Of a stretch of 22,556 nucleotides of DNA, positions 9,128-21,591 are shown in pieces. The stretch is from Thermomucor indicae-seudaticae (lineage: Eukaryota > Mucoromycota > Mucoromycetes > Mucorales > Lichtheimiaceae). The translations under genes were made by a program, and so were the position numbers. How positions within the stretch are numbered: the first letter of the stretch is position 1; every line of letters begins with the position of its first letter. The stretch lies in contig JSYX01000307.1 in assembly GCA_000787465.1 (NCBI GenBank), forward strand, positions 1-22,556, given 5' to 3'. The notes beneath the pieces were generated by a model. It saw nothing but the letters and a program-made list of their open reading frames with translations, was not told the origin of the DNA and did no database searches.

Positions 9128-11531
9128 GAACAACACCCCCTCTTTCAAACAAACTTACATCGTCATCAAAGACAGTAACTTTTTCACCCATCATGACCAC
9201 GTTACTCTTTATCTTGCGCTCCTGGATGCTCGATACAAGCTGCCCGTCTTGTTCAAAATACCCCTCTACATTCGTAAACCGTTCAATCGTCTGCTGGCTC
9301 GCCGCATCCACGACTTCAATGTCGACTCCGGCAGCACCGTTGTTGTTGCTGCTGATATGGACTTGGTATTTCTTTTCATGAGCATTCAGCACCACGGTGC
9401 GGCTATCGACTGTATTCAGACGGAAATCAAAAAGGGTGCTCCAAGGGCTGTAGGGATCTACACCAGCATACAATGTGAGCAACACACACACACCGCCCCT
9501 TAATTTAACTTGTTCATTGTCTTTCCCCCCTATTTCGTACCTTTACTACTCTTGGCTACATTTTCGATTTCTTTCAGGCGAATGGCATTGGCTGCAATAG
9601 CCAGCGTAGCCGGATCAGGCTCTGCAGGTGGTGGCAACAAGTCCTTTTCATATTTCTTTAAGCATCCATTTGCATCAGCTGCTAATTTACACAACAATCA
9701 AGGACGATCACAACAAAAAGGAAAGCTTGCCTGAATGAATCCCGTTTCGACTTGGCCTTTAATGAATTCTGGATGTTCGGCGACACGCTTGATGAATCCA
9801 ATATTGGTATTCAATCCCACAATCTATATATCATCTGTCATTATCTAGCATGCATCAACAGCAGCGCGGGTTTCAAACCTGATATTGTTCGAGTGCACGG
9901 CGGAATCGACGCAGCGCATCATTTCGGTCTTGACCACGGACGACCAGCTTGGCAATCATCGGATCATAATGAACACTGATTTCGTCGCCTTGCGTGAACC
10001 CAGTCTCGACACGGATATCCGCTGATTCCTGGGGTGTCTTGACGCTAAACAATCTGCCTGTATCCGGAAGAAAATGGCTAGCGAGCGATTCAGCGACTGG
10101 ACGATGACAGAAAACACAGTTTCATTTCTAACGATATACTTGCTTTGATGGGTTCTCTGCATAAATGCGTGCTTCAAAGGCATGTCCGCGGAGTTGCAGC
10201 TCTTCCTGAGTCATGGGCAATGGGTTACCAGCAGCTACCTGGGAGGTGATTCGAGTCCAATCAGCGCTCCTTTCAATCCGATCTTTTCCCATCCGTCGTC
10301 CTTACCTCCAATTGCCAGTGGACCAGATCCGTATTCGTGACCATCTCCGTGACCGGATGCTCGACCTGGAGCCTGGTATTCATTTCCATAAAGTAAAACT
10401 GCTTGTTGACGTTGTCCATGATAAACTCGACCGTGCCTGCGTTTTCATAACCGACCGCGCGTGCAGCCGCGACGGCCTTGGCGCCCAGCTGCGCCCTGAC
10501 CTCGTCCGTGAGCCCGGGCCCGGGCGCCTCCTCAATCACCTTCTGGTGCCGCCGCTGGACAGAGCAGTCGCGCTCAAACAGATGCACCACATGGTCGTGC
10601 TTGTCCGCAAACACCTGCACTTCCACGTGCCGCGGTCGCTCCAGGTACTTTTCGACCAGCACCTTGTCGTCGCCAAACGACTTGAGCGACTCCCGCTTCG
10701 ACGACTCCAGCATCTCTTCGAACTCGCCCGGGTGCCGCACGATCCGCATGCCCTTGCCGCCGCCGCCCTTGACCGCCTTGATCAGGACGGGGTACCCGAT
10801 TTTGGCCGCTTGCTCCTTAAGAAACTGGACGTCCTGGTTGTCGCCGTGGTAGCCCGGCACCACTGGCACCCCCGCGTCCTGCATAATAAACTTGCTTTCA
10901 CTGATAAAGTGTGTGTGTTGGATCTCTCTCTACTTCTTGTTTACTTTATGCTCAAAAAAGGGGTCACATACCTCTTGGAACCCATGGACCGCATCGCGTC
11001 ACCCGGAGGCCCGATAAACGCAATCTTGGCGGCCTTGACGCGGTCAGCAAAGTCGGCGTTCTCGGACAAGAACCCGTAGCCCGGATGGATGGCCTGCGCG
11101 CCCGTGATCCGGGCCACGTCCAGGATTTTGTCGATGCACAGATACGACGATGCAGAAGGTGGCGGGCCGATCAAGAACGCTTCGTCTGCCTATCGATATA
11201 TAGATACAAGATGAGCTGCTGCGGTGGTACATTTTCTTAACCTTGTTTCGTATTACCATCTTGACGTGCAGCGCATTCGCATCGGCTTCGCTGTAAACCG
11301 CCACCGTCTTGATACCGAGTCGTTTCGCTGTTCGCATCACACGACACGCAATCTCGCCTCTATTTTTTTTTTTCAACTCTCAGTATTTCATGTCTTCCTC
11401 TTGATCGTTATCCCCTTTGTGAATATTTGCCTGTTTGCAATCAGGATCTTTTCAAAGAGCGGGTTTCTTGCTATGAAGAACAGTTGAGTATGGAACGGTC
11501 TGAAGAGATCGGGATGATGTATGCTTGCCAT
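8788..11531 (-). CDS. mccA: 3-methylcrotonyl-CoA carboxylase, biotin-containing alpha subunit
   Basis: Ten exons (11431-11531, 11257-11359, 10972-11189, 10306-10900, 10144-10238, 9879-10077, 9731-9823, 9541-9655, 9159-9457, 8788-9075) give 701 aa, the normal family length. The N-terminus ([19 protein letters not shown]) looks like a mitochondrial presequence. The biotin carboxylase domain follows: [36 protein letters not shown], the ATP-grasp loop [24 protein letters not shown] and [16 protein letters not shown]. The C-terminal biotinyl domain has EAMKMEH, with the biotin-accepting lysine at about residue 666. Together with a beta subunit the enzyme carboxylates 3-methylcrotonyl-CoA in mitochondrial leucine breakdown. 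YHGDNQD after PVVPG, and the EAMKMEH domain, suit MCC rather than the propionyl or pyruvate enzymes, but this is by eye. Three introns (11360-11430, 10078-10143, 9656-9730) need GC donors. Intron 9076-9158 carries an ATT microsatellite. Confidence 0.93.
9085..9127. repeat. (ATT)n microsatellite in an mccA intron
   Basis: A run of ATT units with slight interruption, lying wholly inside the last intron (9076-9158) of the carboxylase gene. Confidence 0.85.
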
Positions 11532-11639
11532 AAGTCGACGAGTGTCGTAAGAAGATGGATCGGGGCCGCATGGCCCATCGTGTTGATATGACTGACGATA
11601 GCATGAAAAGAAAAGAGAGTGAGAGAGAAGAAAAAAAGA

Positions 11640-12121
11640 AACACGATCGAGTAAAAAAGCAATGTGGGGAAGGGCGCCGTGGGAAAAATGTAATGTAATC
11701 GGAGTCGGTTTCCTTCCAACTCGATACGCACGTCGTGAAGAAGGGAGCTCATGATAAAGTCGACACGCGTAGGTAGGGTATCCAGTGGAACAGTGAGGAA
11801 CTTGACAACCGGGTTTTCACTGTACACAGATGGAGTCTGCGAAAACCAAGCTAAAGAAGTCACCTTTCAGAACGTAATACCTAGCAGCATTGAAGGGTGT
11901 ATAAAAGTTGCTCATGGTACCGCCTTCAGAAAGGCCTTACTGCGCAAAACAGATGGATGACTGACTTGCTGGTAACCTGCCAATGAATAAAGTTCCAATA
12001 TCTTTCATTGACCTTTGGGCATTTCTGCAGCGATCGAAAGATCGCCCGCCAAAAAACCTGTGATAATCGCATGATTTCAGAGCCAGACGGCGTGCGCGCC
12101 GCCCTTGATTTCAGTTGCCAT
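11640..12121 (-). other. Possible small minus-strand gene or gene remnant upstream of mccA
   Basis: This region between the mccA start (11531) and the NMNAT start (12168) contains protein-like minus-strand stretches that do not assemble cleanly. One frame, from about 11858 down to 11690, reads SENPVVKFLTVPLDTLP and VDFIMSSLLHDVRIELEG. An ATG at 11915 (MSNFYTPFNAARYYVLK) would run into it if one base were removed near 11864. A further frame from an ATG at 12121 (MATEIKGGAHAVWL) continues as AIITGFLAGDLSIAAEMPKG after an in-frame TGA at 12077-12079. Several canonical splice sites are available, for example a GTAAGG donor near 11942 and a TAG acceptor near 11881. I could not choose one model and recognise no family. 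It may be a real short gene, a decayed copy or chance; it should also contain the promoters of the flanking genes. Confidence 0.25.
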
Positions 12122-12167
12122 TTCTCTCACTTTTGATCGGGATACCTTAATTCCGGCAGCAGCAGCC

Positions 12168-13062
12168 ATGGCCGCCAGTGCAAGCGATGAGTTTGACGAC
12201 GAGTACGTTTTTCCACGGCACTACCTACCAGACACCCTCCAAGGTGCGGGGCATATCCAATTTCGTATATTGTTCGTAAGCGTGAGGGGCTCCAACTCTC
12301 TTTTATTTCTATAGACGACAGCAAAACGCCACTGGTGCTGGTGGCATGCGGCTCATTTTCGCCCATTACCTACCTCCATTTACGCATGTTTGGTAATGCT
12401 TTTTCTCTGTCTCGTTCTTTGTTGTCCAACAAGCGACATTCACCACTCAACTTTTTTTAATCCCAATCGACAGAAATGGCGCAGGACCACTTTAAAGAAC
12501 GAAACGAGTACGAGCTGCTGGCGGGCTACTATTCGCCCGTATCCGACGCCTACATGAAAGAAGGCCTCGCCAAGGCCAAGCACCGGGTCACGATGTGCAC
12601 CCTTGCGGTCGAGTCCACGTCCGACTGGCTCATGGTCGACTCGTGGGAGCCCCGCCAGACGACCTATCAGCGCACCGCCGTCGTCCTCGACCATTTTGAT
12701 TATGAGCTCAATACCGTAGGCGGTGGTATCAAAACCAAGTCCGGTAAGCTCTTACTTTCTTTATCTCTTTCTCCAGCTCTCTCTCACACATCTAGCCAAA
12801 GGCGAACGGCGCAAGATCAAAATCATGCTGCTGGCTGGCGGCGATCTGATCGCTTCGTTTGGTCACCCGGGTGTCTGGGATCCTAGAGACGTAAGTGCCA
12901 CGCAACCGCATGAACACCACGGTTTCGCCCTGATCAGCTCTATCTCTCTTTTCTAGTTGCATCACATTGTTGGACACTACGGTTGCGTCATTATAGAACG
13001 GACGGGCACGGATGTATACGGCTTTTTACTGTCCCATGATATACTGTATCAACATAGAGTAC

Positions 13063-13097
<35 letters not shown>

Positions 13098-13397
13098 GAA
13101 CCTTCCCCAATTCATCGATCGCAGTCATATTCACACCTCTCGTCTTAGATGAATGTTACTGTCATCAAGCAGCTGATACACAATGACATTAGTTCCACAA
13201 AAATTAGGCAAGTCATAAAACTATTGAACTTTTGCCGCGACGCATGACTCATAATAATAATAAACAGGCTTTTCGTTAAACGAGGCATGTCCATTAAATA
13301 CTTGCTCCCAAACCCAGTCATCGATTATATTCACAAACACGGTCTCTACCTCCCTTCACCACCACCATCAAACGAAACCCCAATAGATTCTACATGA
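12168..13397 (+). CDS. NMA1: Nicotinamide/nicotinate mononucleotide adenylyltransferase
   Basis: Seven exons (12168-12243, 12315-12392, 12474-12743, 12796-12890, 12957-13058, 13149-13207, 13268-13397) give 269 aa. The nucleotidyltransferase signature GSFSPITYLHLRMFE (G-x-F-x-P, then H) is at residues 38-52. It is followed by SPVSDAYMKEGLA, HRVTMCTLAVESTSDW, WEPRQTTYQRT, MLLAGGDLIASFG, and near the C-terminus NDISSTKIRLFVKRG, the SSTxxR phosphate-binding motif, then YLLPNPVIDYI. The enzyme joins ATP with NMN or NaMN to make NAD+ or its deamido form, the last common step of salvage and de novo NAD synthesis. The yeast enzymes have long N-terminal extensions; this one has only about 30 residues before the domain. 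The ATG lies in a good context (GCAGCCATGG). The last intron (13208-13267) has a GCAAGT donor, required to read KIR-LFVKRG. The intron at 13059-13148 contains a CT repeat. The gene converges on the SNF1 gene with 25 bp between stops. Confidence 0.93.
13064..13094. repeat. (CT)n microsatellite in an NMNAT intron
   Basis: About fifteen CT units directly after the GTACGT donor of the intron at 13059-13148. Confidence 0.85.
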
Positions 13398-13422
13398 TTT
13401 TTTTTATCCATTTATTTATTAT

Positions 13423-15936
<2,514 letters not shown>

Positions 15937-16056
15937 TTTTTCTAGCGACAAAACGCAAAGACAGACAGACAGAGAAAGCATGTGATACTGGGATGCGGAC
16001 TTTTTGAATTCATCCGCCTGCCTGCCCTCTGGACCCCGCACGCTTTTTTTTTCTCC
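15937..16056. promoter_or_regulatory. Short divergent promoter between SNF1 and the gene at 16057
   Basis: Only 120 bp separate the two start codons, so the genes must share this stretch, or their transcripts must begin within each other's 5' regions. No clear TATA box is seen. Confidence 0.4.
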
Positions 16057-16771
16057 ATGCTGCGTGAACTGGGACTTTTGTGTGTCTTGCTCTTGCCCGT
16101 CTTGCTTTTCTTTGTATTCCCGCCTGTATCAACAACCAAGTCTAAATCCAGGAAAAAGAAACGACATGCAAAAAGAAAGAAATCGGCCACATCTACTGCC
16201 GAGAATCCTCCCCCGTCATCGTCTTCGTCATTCGCTTCCTCACCACCATTACAGCATCATGAACCCACTGGTAGTCCAGCAGCCAGCAACGAGGTAGACA
16301 CTGATTTAATCGAGACGCCACGGTACTCGCGCGTCATGCGCATCACGACAACACCTGCCACACCCGAGCCCGTCCCACGCGAGCCAGGCTGGGAATCCGT
16401 CGAGAAAAAGCAAAAACCAGGCAAGATGGATTTCTATCTCGTCTGTGTGTGTCCAGCCATAGATAGCTAACGTGCACAGTTCATGGACACACATAGCCAC
16501 CCCACGCGCTGAACAAGAAGAACCGTTGACCAAGAAGCAACGCGAAAACCGGGCCAAAGCAGCCAAGCGCAAAGAGCTCAAAGTGATCGCGGACGCACTG
16601 CAGGCAGAGCGGTTACGAAAGCACCGCCGCGAACTGGAACAGGAGCGGATCAAAGAGCTGTATGCCAAAAAGCATAGCAGCAGCCAACAACAACAACAGG
16701 GTCCAACGACGAAAAAGACGTTGCCTCATACCGCAGGTGTCAATGAATACGGGCAATTGATTTGGGACTGA
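16057..16771 (+). CDS. Small membrane-anchored basic/coiled-coil protein, function unknown
   Basis: Two exons (16057-16420 and 16467-16771) give 222 aa. The N-terminus, MLRELGLLCVLLLPVLLFFV, is a strong signal-anchor or transmembrane helix. It is followed by a lysine/arginine stretch (about residues 27-45), which favours a type with the N-terminus out and the rest in the cytosol. Then come a Ser/Pro-rich linker, a GWESVEKKQKP motif, and a charged helix (LTKKQRENRAKAAKRKELK up to about residue 190). The end is GVNEYGQLIWD. Proteins with a W-x-x-V motif, a KKQR helix and a terminal G-x-L-V/I-W-D are widespread in fungi, but I cannot name a function. The intron uses a GCAAGA donor and a TAG acceptor in my preferred model. 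This is less certain than the other GC introns, because no strong homology spans the junction. The gene is divergent from SNF1 and converges on the next gene with 70 bp between stops. Confidence 0.65.
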
Positions 16772-16841
16772 TTTGGGATTGGGGATATATATTGGCTACA
16801 ATTTCTACTACACACACAGAGAGACATTTCTAGAGCTTTTT

Positions 16842-18254
16842 TTAGGCATCAATGTAGAAAGGATGAGAGAACGTCTCGCACTTCTCATTGTGCTGGGTGG
16901 TGCTGGTGAGCTTGTAAAAGTAAGCGTAGCCGCTCTGGACGCCTTCCTTGACGGAATCCTTGAACGTGACGACCTGCTGGATCATGGTCGTGCGGTTGAA
17001 GGATTGCTGGACCTTGACGGGTTGGCGGTCGTTCAAGTCGACCCGGAACAGATCCAGGCTGTCGATCGTTTCTACCTGGGAAGCAGAGTCGCGGGCTATG
17101 TATGATGCGTGTGCCATGTTAGTGTTGCTGCCCTTATCATGAGGGGGAATGCACGGGAGAGAAGGAACGTACTGATCTGGACAGAAAACTGGGTAGCCTT
17201 GACGTGTTCGCCAAGTGCAGGCTTGGTGATTTCGGTACCAAAGCAGCCACGATCGATGTCTGGGTTCATGGCAGCCATCTCCGCTTCTTCGACAGCGTTC
17301 GAGTGAGAAGACGACTTGACTTTAAAGGTCTGTCCCAAAAAAGGGAGGTTAACCATGATGCGTTCGTTCGTTCGTTCGTTCATTCATTGTGTGCTTTGGA
17401 TATCACCTACCTTGGACATCAGAGTGCAGTCAGGGCCTTTTGGGGGCGGAGAGAGAGGATGTGTGTTGAGTGATTAGCAAAGTCATACATACAGTGTGAA
17501 AGATCAAGAAAAGGAGACTCACCAGCTTGGTTGTGAACCCAAACACTGAAAAAAAAGAGAGAGAGTACATGTGTCAGTAAAGAGATCATTTTTCGAACTG
17601 CTAAAGATCTTGCTATAACTTACCGGAATTCGAATTGGGAGGGGAACTTGACACCGGAAGCCTTGGTCAAGTCAACACTATTTGATGATAAAAAGTCAGT
17701 CAGTTCGTCATTCCAGGTTCTCACACCTATAAAGAACACAAACGCTCGATGGATATTTACGTCAAGGTAGCCTTCTTGTTCAAGGAGTATTGACCCTTCC
17801 ATGGCGTACCAAGGTACGTTGCTTTTCCTTTCGAGTCAATCGAGTAAACCTATTCATTGTTAGAATGTCAATGATATAGATATAGAAATGTACAATACAT
17901 ACATCGACGCCGTTAATGACTTTGGCTTGAGCGTTGGGTTGACGACCTAACGACATATATGTGTGAGTAAGTGACAGAGCGACAGAGAGAGAGAGGAAAT
18001 GTCTAGTACTCACTGACGGTGACCTTGACTTGTTTAGGGTTGCTAAAGACTTGGCTGGTCGAGGGCGCCGTCACTTGGATACCTGCCAAACAACCAAGTC
18101 AACAACAAGAACACACGCTCTCTCACACTTTTTATATCGTACCGCCGCAAAACTTTTTCATGGCTTGGTCAATCTCATCTTGCAGTTCATCAGCTCGAAC
18201 CACAAGCACGCCCAAGAGCGCCAAGAGCAAGGCAATGACAAGTGTCGATTTCAT
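16842..18254 (-). CDS. Secreted beta-sandwich-like protein of unknown function
   Basis: Nine exons (18143-18254, 18014-18082, 17903-17946, 17761-17849, 17624-17677, 17523-17545, 17411-17436, 17173-17329, 16842-17095), all with GT donors and consistent phases, give 275 aa. A classical signal peptide (MKSTLVIALLLALLGVLVVRA) is followed by a short acidic helix ending in KKFCGG. The rest looks like two beta-rich domains of similar layout. One runs from GIQVTAPSTSQVFSNP to RVWVHNQAGPDCTLMSKTF; the other runs from GCFGTEITKPALGEHV to CETFSHPFYIDA. Cysteines could pair within domains, and one N-glycosylation site (FNRTT) is visible. No transmembrane segment or GPI tail is seen, so it is probably soluble in the secretory pathway or cell wall. 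I do not recognise the family; cell-wall Ig-like proteins of the Kre9/Knh1 kind are only a loose analogy. Two exons are tiny, 23 and 26 nt. Confidence 0.75.
17361..17389. repeat. (TTCG)n / (TTCA)n short tandem repeat in an intron
   Basis: Five TTCG-type units followed by TTCA units, inside intron 17330-17410 of the secreted-protein gene. Confidence 0.75.
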
Positions 18255-18610
18255 TTGGGGGGCAACGGAATGAAATGAAAGGTTAAACAAGAGAGAAAAA
18301 AGGAGACACAGGCCCTGAACTATTCAAGGACCTCTCTCTCTGTCTGCTATTTTTAAAACCAAAAAAAAAGCTGTCTGATTTGTTGTCGTGTCGCACAAAC
18401 AAATTACTGGACTCCCAAAAAAAGACCTCGGACTACTCTATTCGCAGCATTGAGACTTTATGAGTGATGTCTACATGAAACTCTCTTTCGTTTACTACTA
18501 CTCTGCTAGACGCGTAAGCGTTTGTATTTATTCCCTCCTTGGGTCGAGCACGGTCGGTCATTTTATTACGTCGGCGCGCTCTTCAGGGGCATCCAGTGGC
18601 TGGAACAGGG
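18255..18610. other. Intergenic region upstream of the secreted-protein gene
   Basis: No coding sequence is supported. The stretch contains an A-rich tract near 18360-18370 and probably the promoter of the minus-strand gene starting at 18254. Confidence 0.45.
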
Positions 18611-18930
18611 CTAGTAGTTGGGTTGGGCTTCTGTATTAGCAATTTTAGACACGTATTCGTACACAATTGCCTTGGCCCGTAGCAAAATCATACTTTTGGT
18701 TGTTTGCAATCGATCCAATGTCGGGCAAGCAAGGAAGGCACGTCCTTCATCCACTTTTGTTCGAGGCAGCTTTCCTTGATCAAAAGATATGAACGCGTGG
18801 TTAAAAGCGAGCTGTATTTACTTGACCCAGTTATTGACACTGTGCATAACAATTCGAGATAGAGGGGGGGGCTTTAATACTGTAAAAGTACGCAAAAAGG
18901 TTTGTCTTTTTTCTGGTTGAGGGCAATCAT
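18611..18930 (-). CDS. Possible two-exon small protein, unrecognised
   Basis: The segment 18611-18811 on the minus strand is open for 66 codons up to TAG and reads like protein: LAFNHAFISFDQGKLP, VDEGRAFLACPTLDRLQTTK, MILLRAKAIVYEYVSKI. It starts exactly after a TACAG acceptor, and the same frame is closed by a stop just upstream, as expected for a last exon. A phase-compatible first exon exists at 18892-18930 (MIALNQKKDKPFC, donor GTACTT, intron of 80 nt), giving 79 aa, but that exon is too short to trust. It would begin 34 nt after the sestrin stop on the same strand. Another frame through the region (WMKDVPSLLARHWIDC) also looks protein-like, so the reading may be wrong. No family is recognised. 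Confidence 0.3.
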
Positions 18931-18964
18931 AAGCAAAATGTACATATATCTACAATGATGAGGT

Positions 18965-21312
18965 TCAAATTTCAGCAATGACCGAAAGTCCATAGCACAA
19001 TAATGCTTGCTTTCGAGCAGAAGCAATGAGCAAATTGACATGGCATTTTTCTTCAGGTCGCAAGGAAAGACCGATATTGTTCCAGTCACAGCGCTGGACT
19101 TGATACGGCTTCTGGCACACTTTACGGATATAATCCATCATTCGCTCGTTCAAATACTTGTGCAAATCACCGTAATCATAGTCTTCCTTGAACAATCCGA
19201 GGTATCTTTGGGTGCAGTTCCATATTGCATATCGGACGGGTGAAGTATCCACAGCCGCATCGGGTATCTGATGAAAGATACTGTCCAAGTAACTTTGAGC
19301 ATCCCCTCTCTCTCTTTACGTGCAACAGTCACTCTTACCTCCAGTCAGTAATGCTCTGAGCCTCATTAAATTCATCGTCTAAAGCTTGCCCAAGACTAGG
19401 CAAAAACTGATCCACCAGGTCGCATCCATGATCTTCCCAGCAATACTCGCCGACCATAAAGTCGGCATACTCTGGATGTCCCGGCTGGAAGACTTCCAGA
19501 GTAATCCGCCGGTTCTCTTCCGCATCAATAAACCGTTCAAAGTTTTCATAGAAAGCATTGCCACCATCATCGCAAAGGTGTTGTTCATGGTTCTTCATCT
19601 CTTCGGTACAAGAACAGGTATTATCAATCCGTAAATTATGCACATCTTGCTCTGCAGCGTGCAGCTTGTTTCCGAGATTCAAGTTCTCCAAACTCTCCAG
19701 GAGCTCTTCTTTGACCGGTGAATCTTTCACTGATTTTAGCTTGGAAATCAATTCCGTGGTTCTTTCTAAATTGCCGTCTTCGTCCGATGATGGCAAGCGC
19801 CGCTGCCGTTGCGGCTGGTCCTTCTCATCCTGCTCTGACGTGTCATACCAGCCAGTCGCGCGTGCTGCCGCTGCCCTGGAATCTTCCGAGTCTTTTCCAA
19901 GAAATAAGGGTGCTTGCATATCGAGCTCGTCCTCAACGCCGCCTCCCAATTGTTGATGGCCGTTCGCGTAGTAGTGTCCACCGCGCATATCCATTTCCGG
20001 CGCAATGCCGCATCCCAGCACAAAGCTGCTGAGACTCAAGAACGTGGATATAACCACAATCGCCTGCACAAGCTCGGCTTTGCTCCAGTGCTCTCCCAGC
20101 GAGGCACCCGAACTATTCATCAGGCTCCTCATATCATTCACACTCAATCGCCACGGCTGCCGTGCCATCCGTAGTACAAGCCTTGATATCTGTTGGATCT
20201 TTCGCGGGCAATACATGATGCCTTTCAGCCAGGTCGGGTCGCCGCCGCTCTGAAGGAACTCGTGTTTCAAAATTGACACCAGATACTGGCATTTCTGCTC
20301 TGCAGCAGCCTAGTGAGCCAGAAAATCAGTAAAAAAGAGAGAGCATTATTTCTTGTGATCTTACCAATATACCCAGGTAACATCGCCAAGTCCTGCTCAG
20401 CGGACCGACCGCCGACTTGAGTGTCTTGTTGAAAGTGACATAATAGATCTCGTAAAAGGTGGGAAAGAATGCCATGATGCGAAACACGTTGGGCAGCCTG
20501 CCGTCCTCCAGAAAAGTCTTGACCAACATTTGGCGTACATACTCGTCGGACGGTCGACCCCCTGTGGCTGCAGCATCCTCAAGGTTGCTATTATTATACT
20601 GGCTAGGCAGATCGTCCGTCGAGTCGGTATCATGAGACCAGGATGAGAACGAAGAATTGCCTGATCGAGGGTATGACACGATTGTCTTATAAGATGCAAC
20701 CGACTCGAGCGAGAAGATGTCTTTGAGTGCGACAAACGAAGAAGGTGACAAGTGCGTTGCTTCAGGTGCTGCTATCGCTCGTCGTCGTCGTCGTCGTGAG
20801 TCCTTGTGAACAAACTAAAAAGTTTAAAAAAGGTTTATGCTCTTTCCTTTTCCTTGTTCCCCCACCTCGTGACCCCCTCCCCCACCCTTACCGAAACCAT
20901 GCGCAGAAAATCTTTAAAAGCTTGTCGTACGTCATTGAAAGGGCAGCTGTGAGCAAGTCGAAGCATCGTCAAAAGGAAATACTTGAGTTGCTCGTCTGTC
21001 CGCTCGTCATTGTCGCTATCCTCGCCTGTTGACACGACTCGCAAATAAGATCTCACAACCTGAAAGATCTTGTCTAGCGCTGCTTGTCGATCTTCTGCCG
21101 AGTCTACCTGCAGACCCTTGAAGAGCGCTATGCGTAATCGTGATGCCTGTAGCTGCTGAGCTCGTGCGTCGCGTGCTGTTCTCCACCCCCATTTATACGT
21201 AAGACATGGTTGCGTGGCCCACGCTAGAGCTTCATTTACCTAATTGCTGTAAATCTTGTTCAGTGGCCCCCGTAGTATTTGCGCTCAGCCCATAATGTCG
21301 ACCTTGCTGCAT
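18965..21312 (-). CDS. SESN: Sestrin (PA26 family), predicted leucine/stress sensor
   Basis: Five exons (21240-21312, 20892-21175, 20365-20814, 19339-20309, 18965-19292), all with GT donors and consistent phases, give 701 aa, against about 480-550 for animal sestrins. The N-terminal AhpD-like domain has LRLAHSCPFNDVRQ, RLPNVFRIMAFFP, YYVTFNK, CYLGILAAAEQKCQYLV, GGDPTWLKG, QPWRLSVNDMRSLM and SLSSFVLGCGIAPEM. The C-terminal domain has GEYCWEDHGCDLVDQF, VDTSPVRYAIWN, EDYDYGDL and EEKCHVNLLIASARKQA. Animal sestrins bind leucine through the C-terminal domain and restrain TORC1 through GATOR2; they also work with AMPK. Counterparts of the human Sestrin2 residues T386, R390 and E451 are present (T609, R613, E674), and the DD406-407 pair is ED (629-630). 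The peroxidase Cys and Tyr are kept (C276, Y278), but the His at human position 132 is Leu. The extra length is a long acidic, disordered linker (about residues 385-500) and an N-terminal extension. Confidence 0.92.
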
Positions 21313-21590
21313 AGCAAGCGTTCTGAGAAACCGGAATCCAAAAAAGTGTGTGTTGCTTTGTCGATTAGTAAAGAAACAATAAAGAGAGAAAAACGAAGCC
21401 CGGTCGGGCTATATATTATATGCAGATTGGCGAGAAAGAAGAAGAAAAATTTCCCAATAGCCCTGTTTGGTGGGAAACTTTTTTTTTCATGCAAAGTCGG
21501 GCAGTGCTTTTATACCAATCCTAATTATCAATGGTCCTCGGATGTTATCGGGCTGTTCTCGCGCTCATTCATGTTTCTTATGTTTGAGTG
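21313..21590. other. Upstream region of the sestrin gene
   Basis: No supported gene. It is AT-rich with A-tracts and a TATATTATAT stretch near 21411-21420, about 100 nt upstream of the sestrin ATG at 21312 on the minus strand, a plausible core promoter. Confidence 0.4.
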
Positions 21591-21591
21591 A

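Noticed and set aside
10213..11079. 288-codon plus-strand frame
   Set aside because: Antisense of the biotin carboxylase exons; leucine/arginine-rich shadow.
21256..21591. 111-codon plus-strand frame upstream of sestrin
   Set aside because: Overlaps sestrin exon 1 on the other strand and has no protein-like composition or motif.
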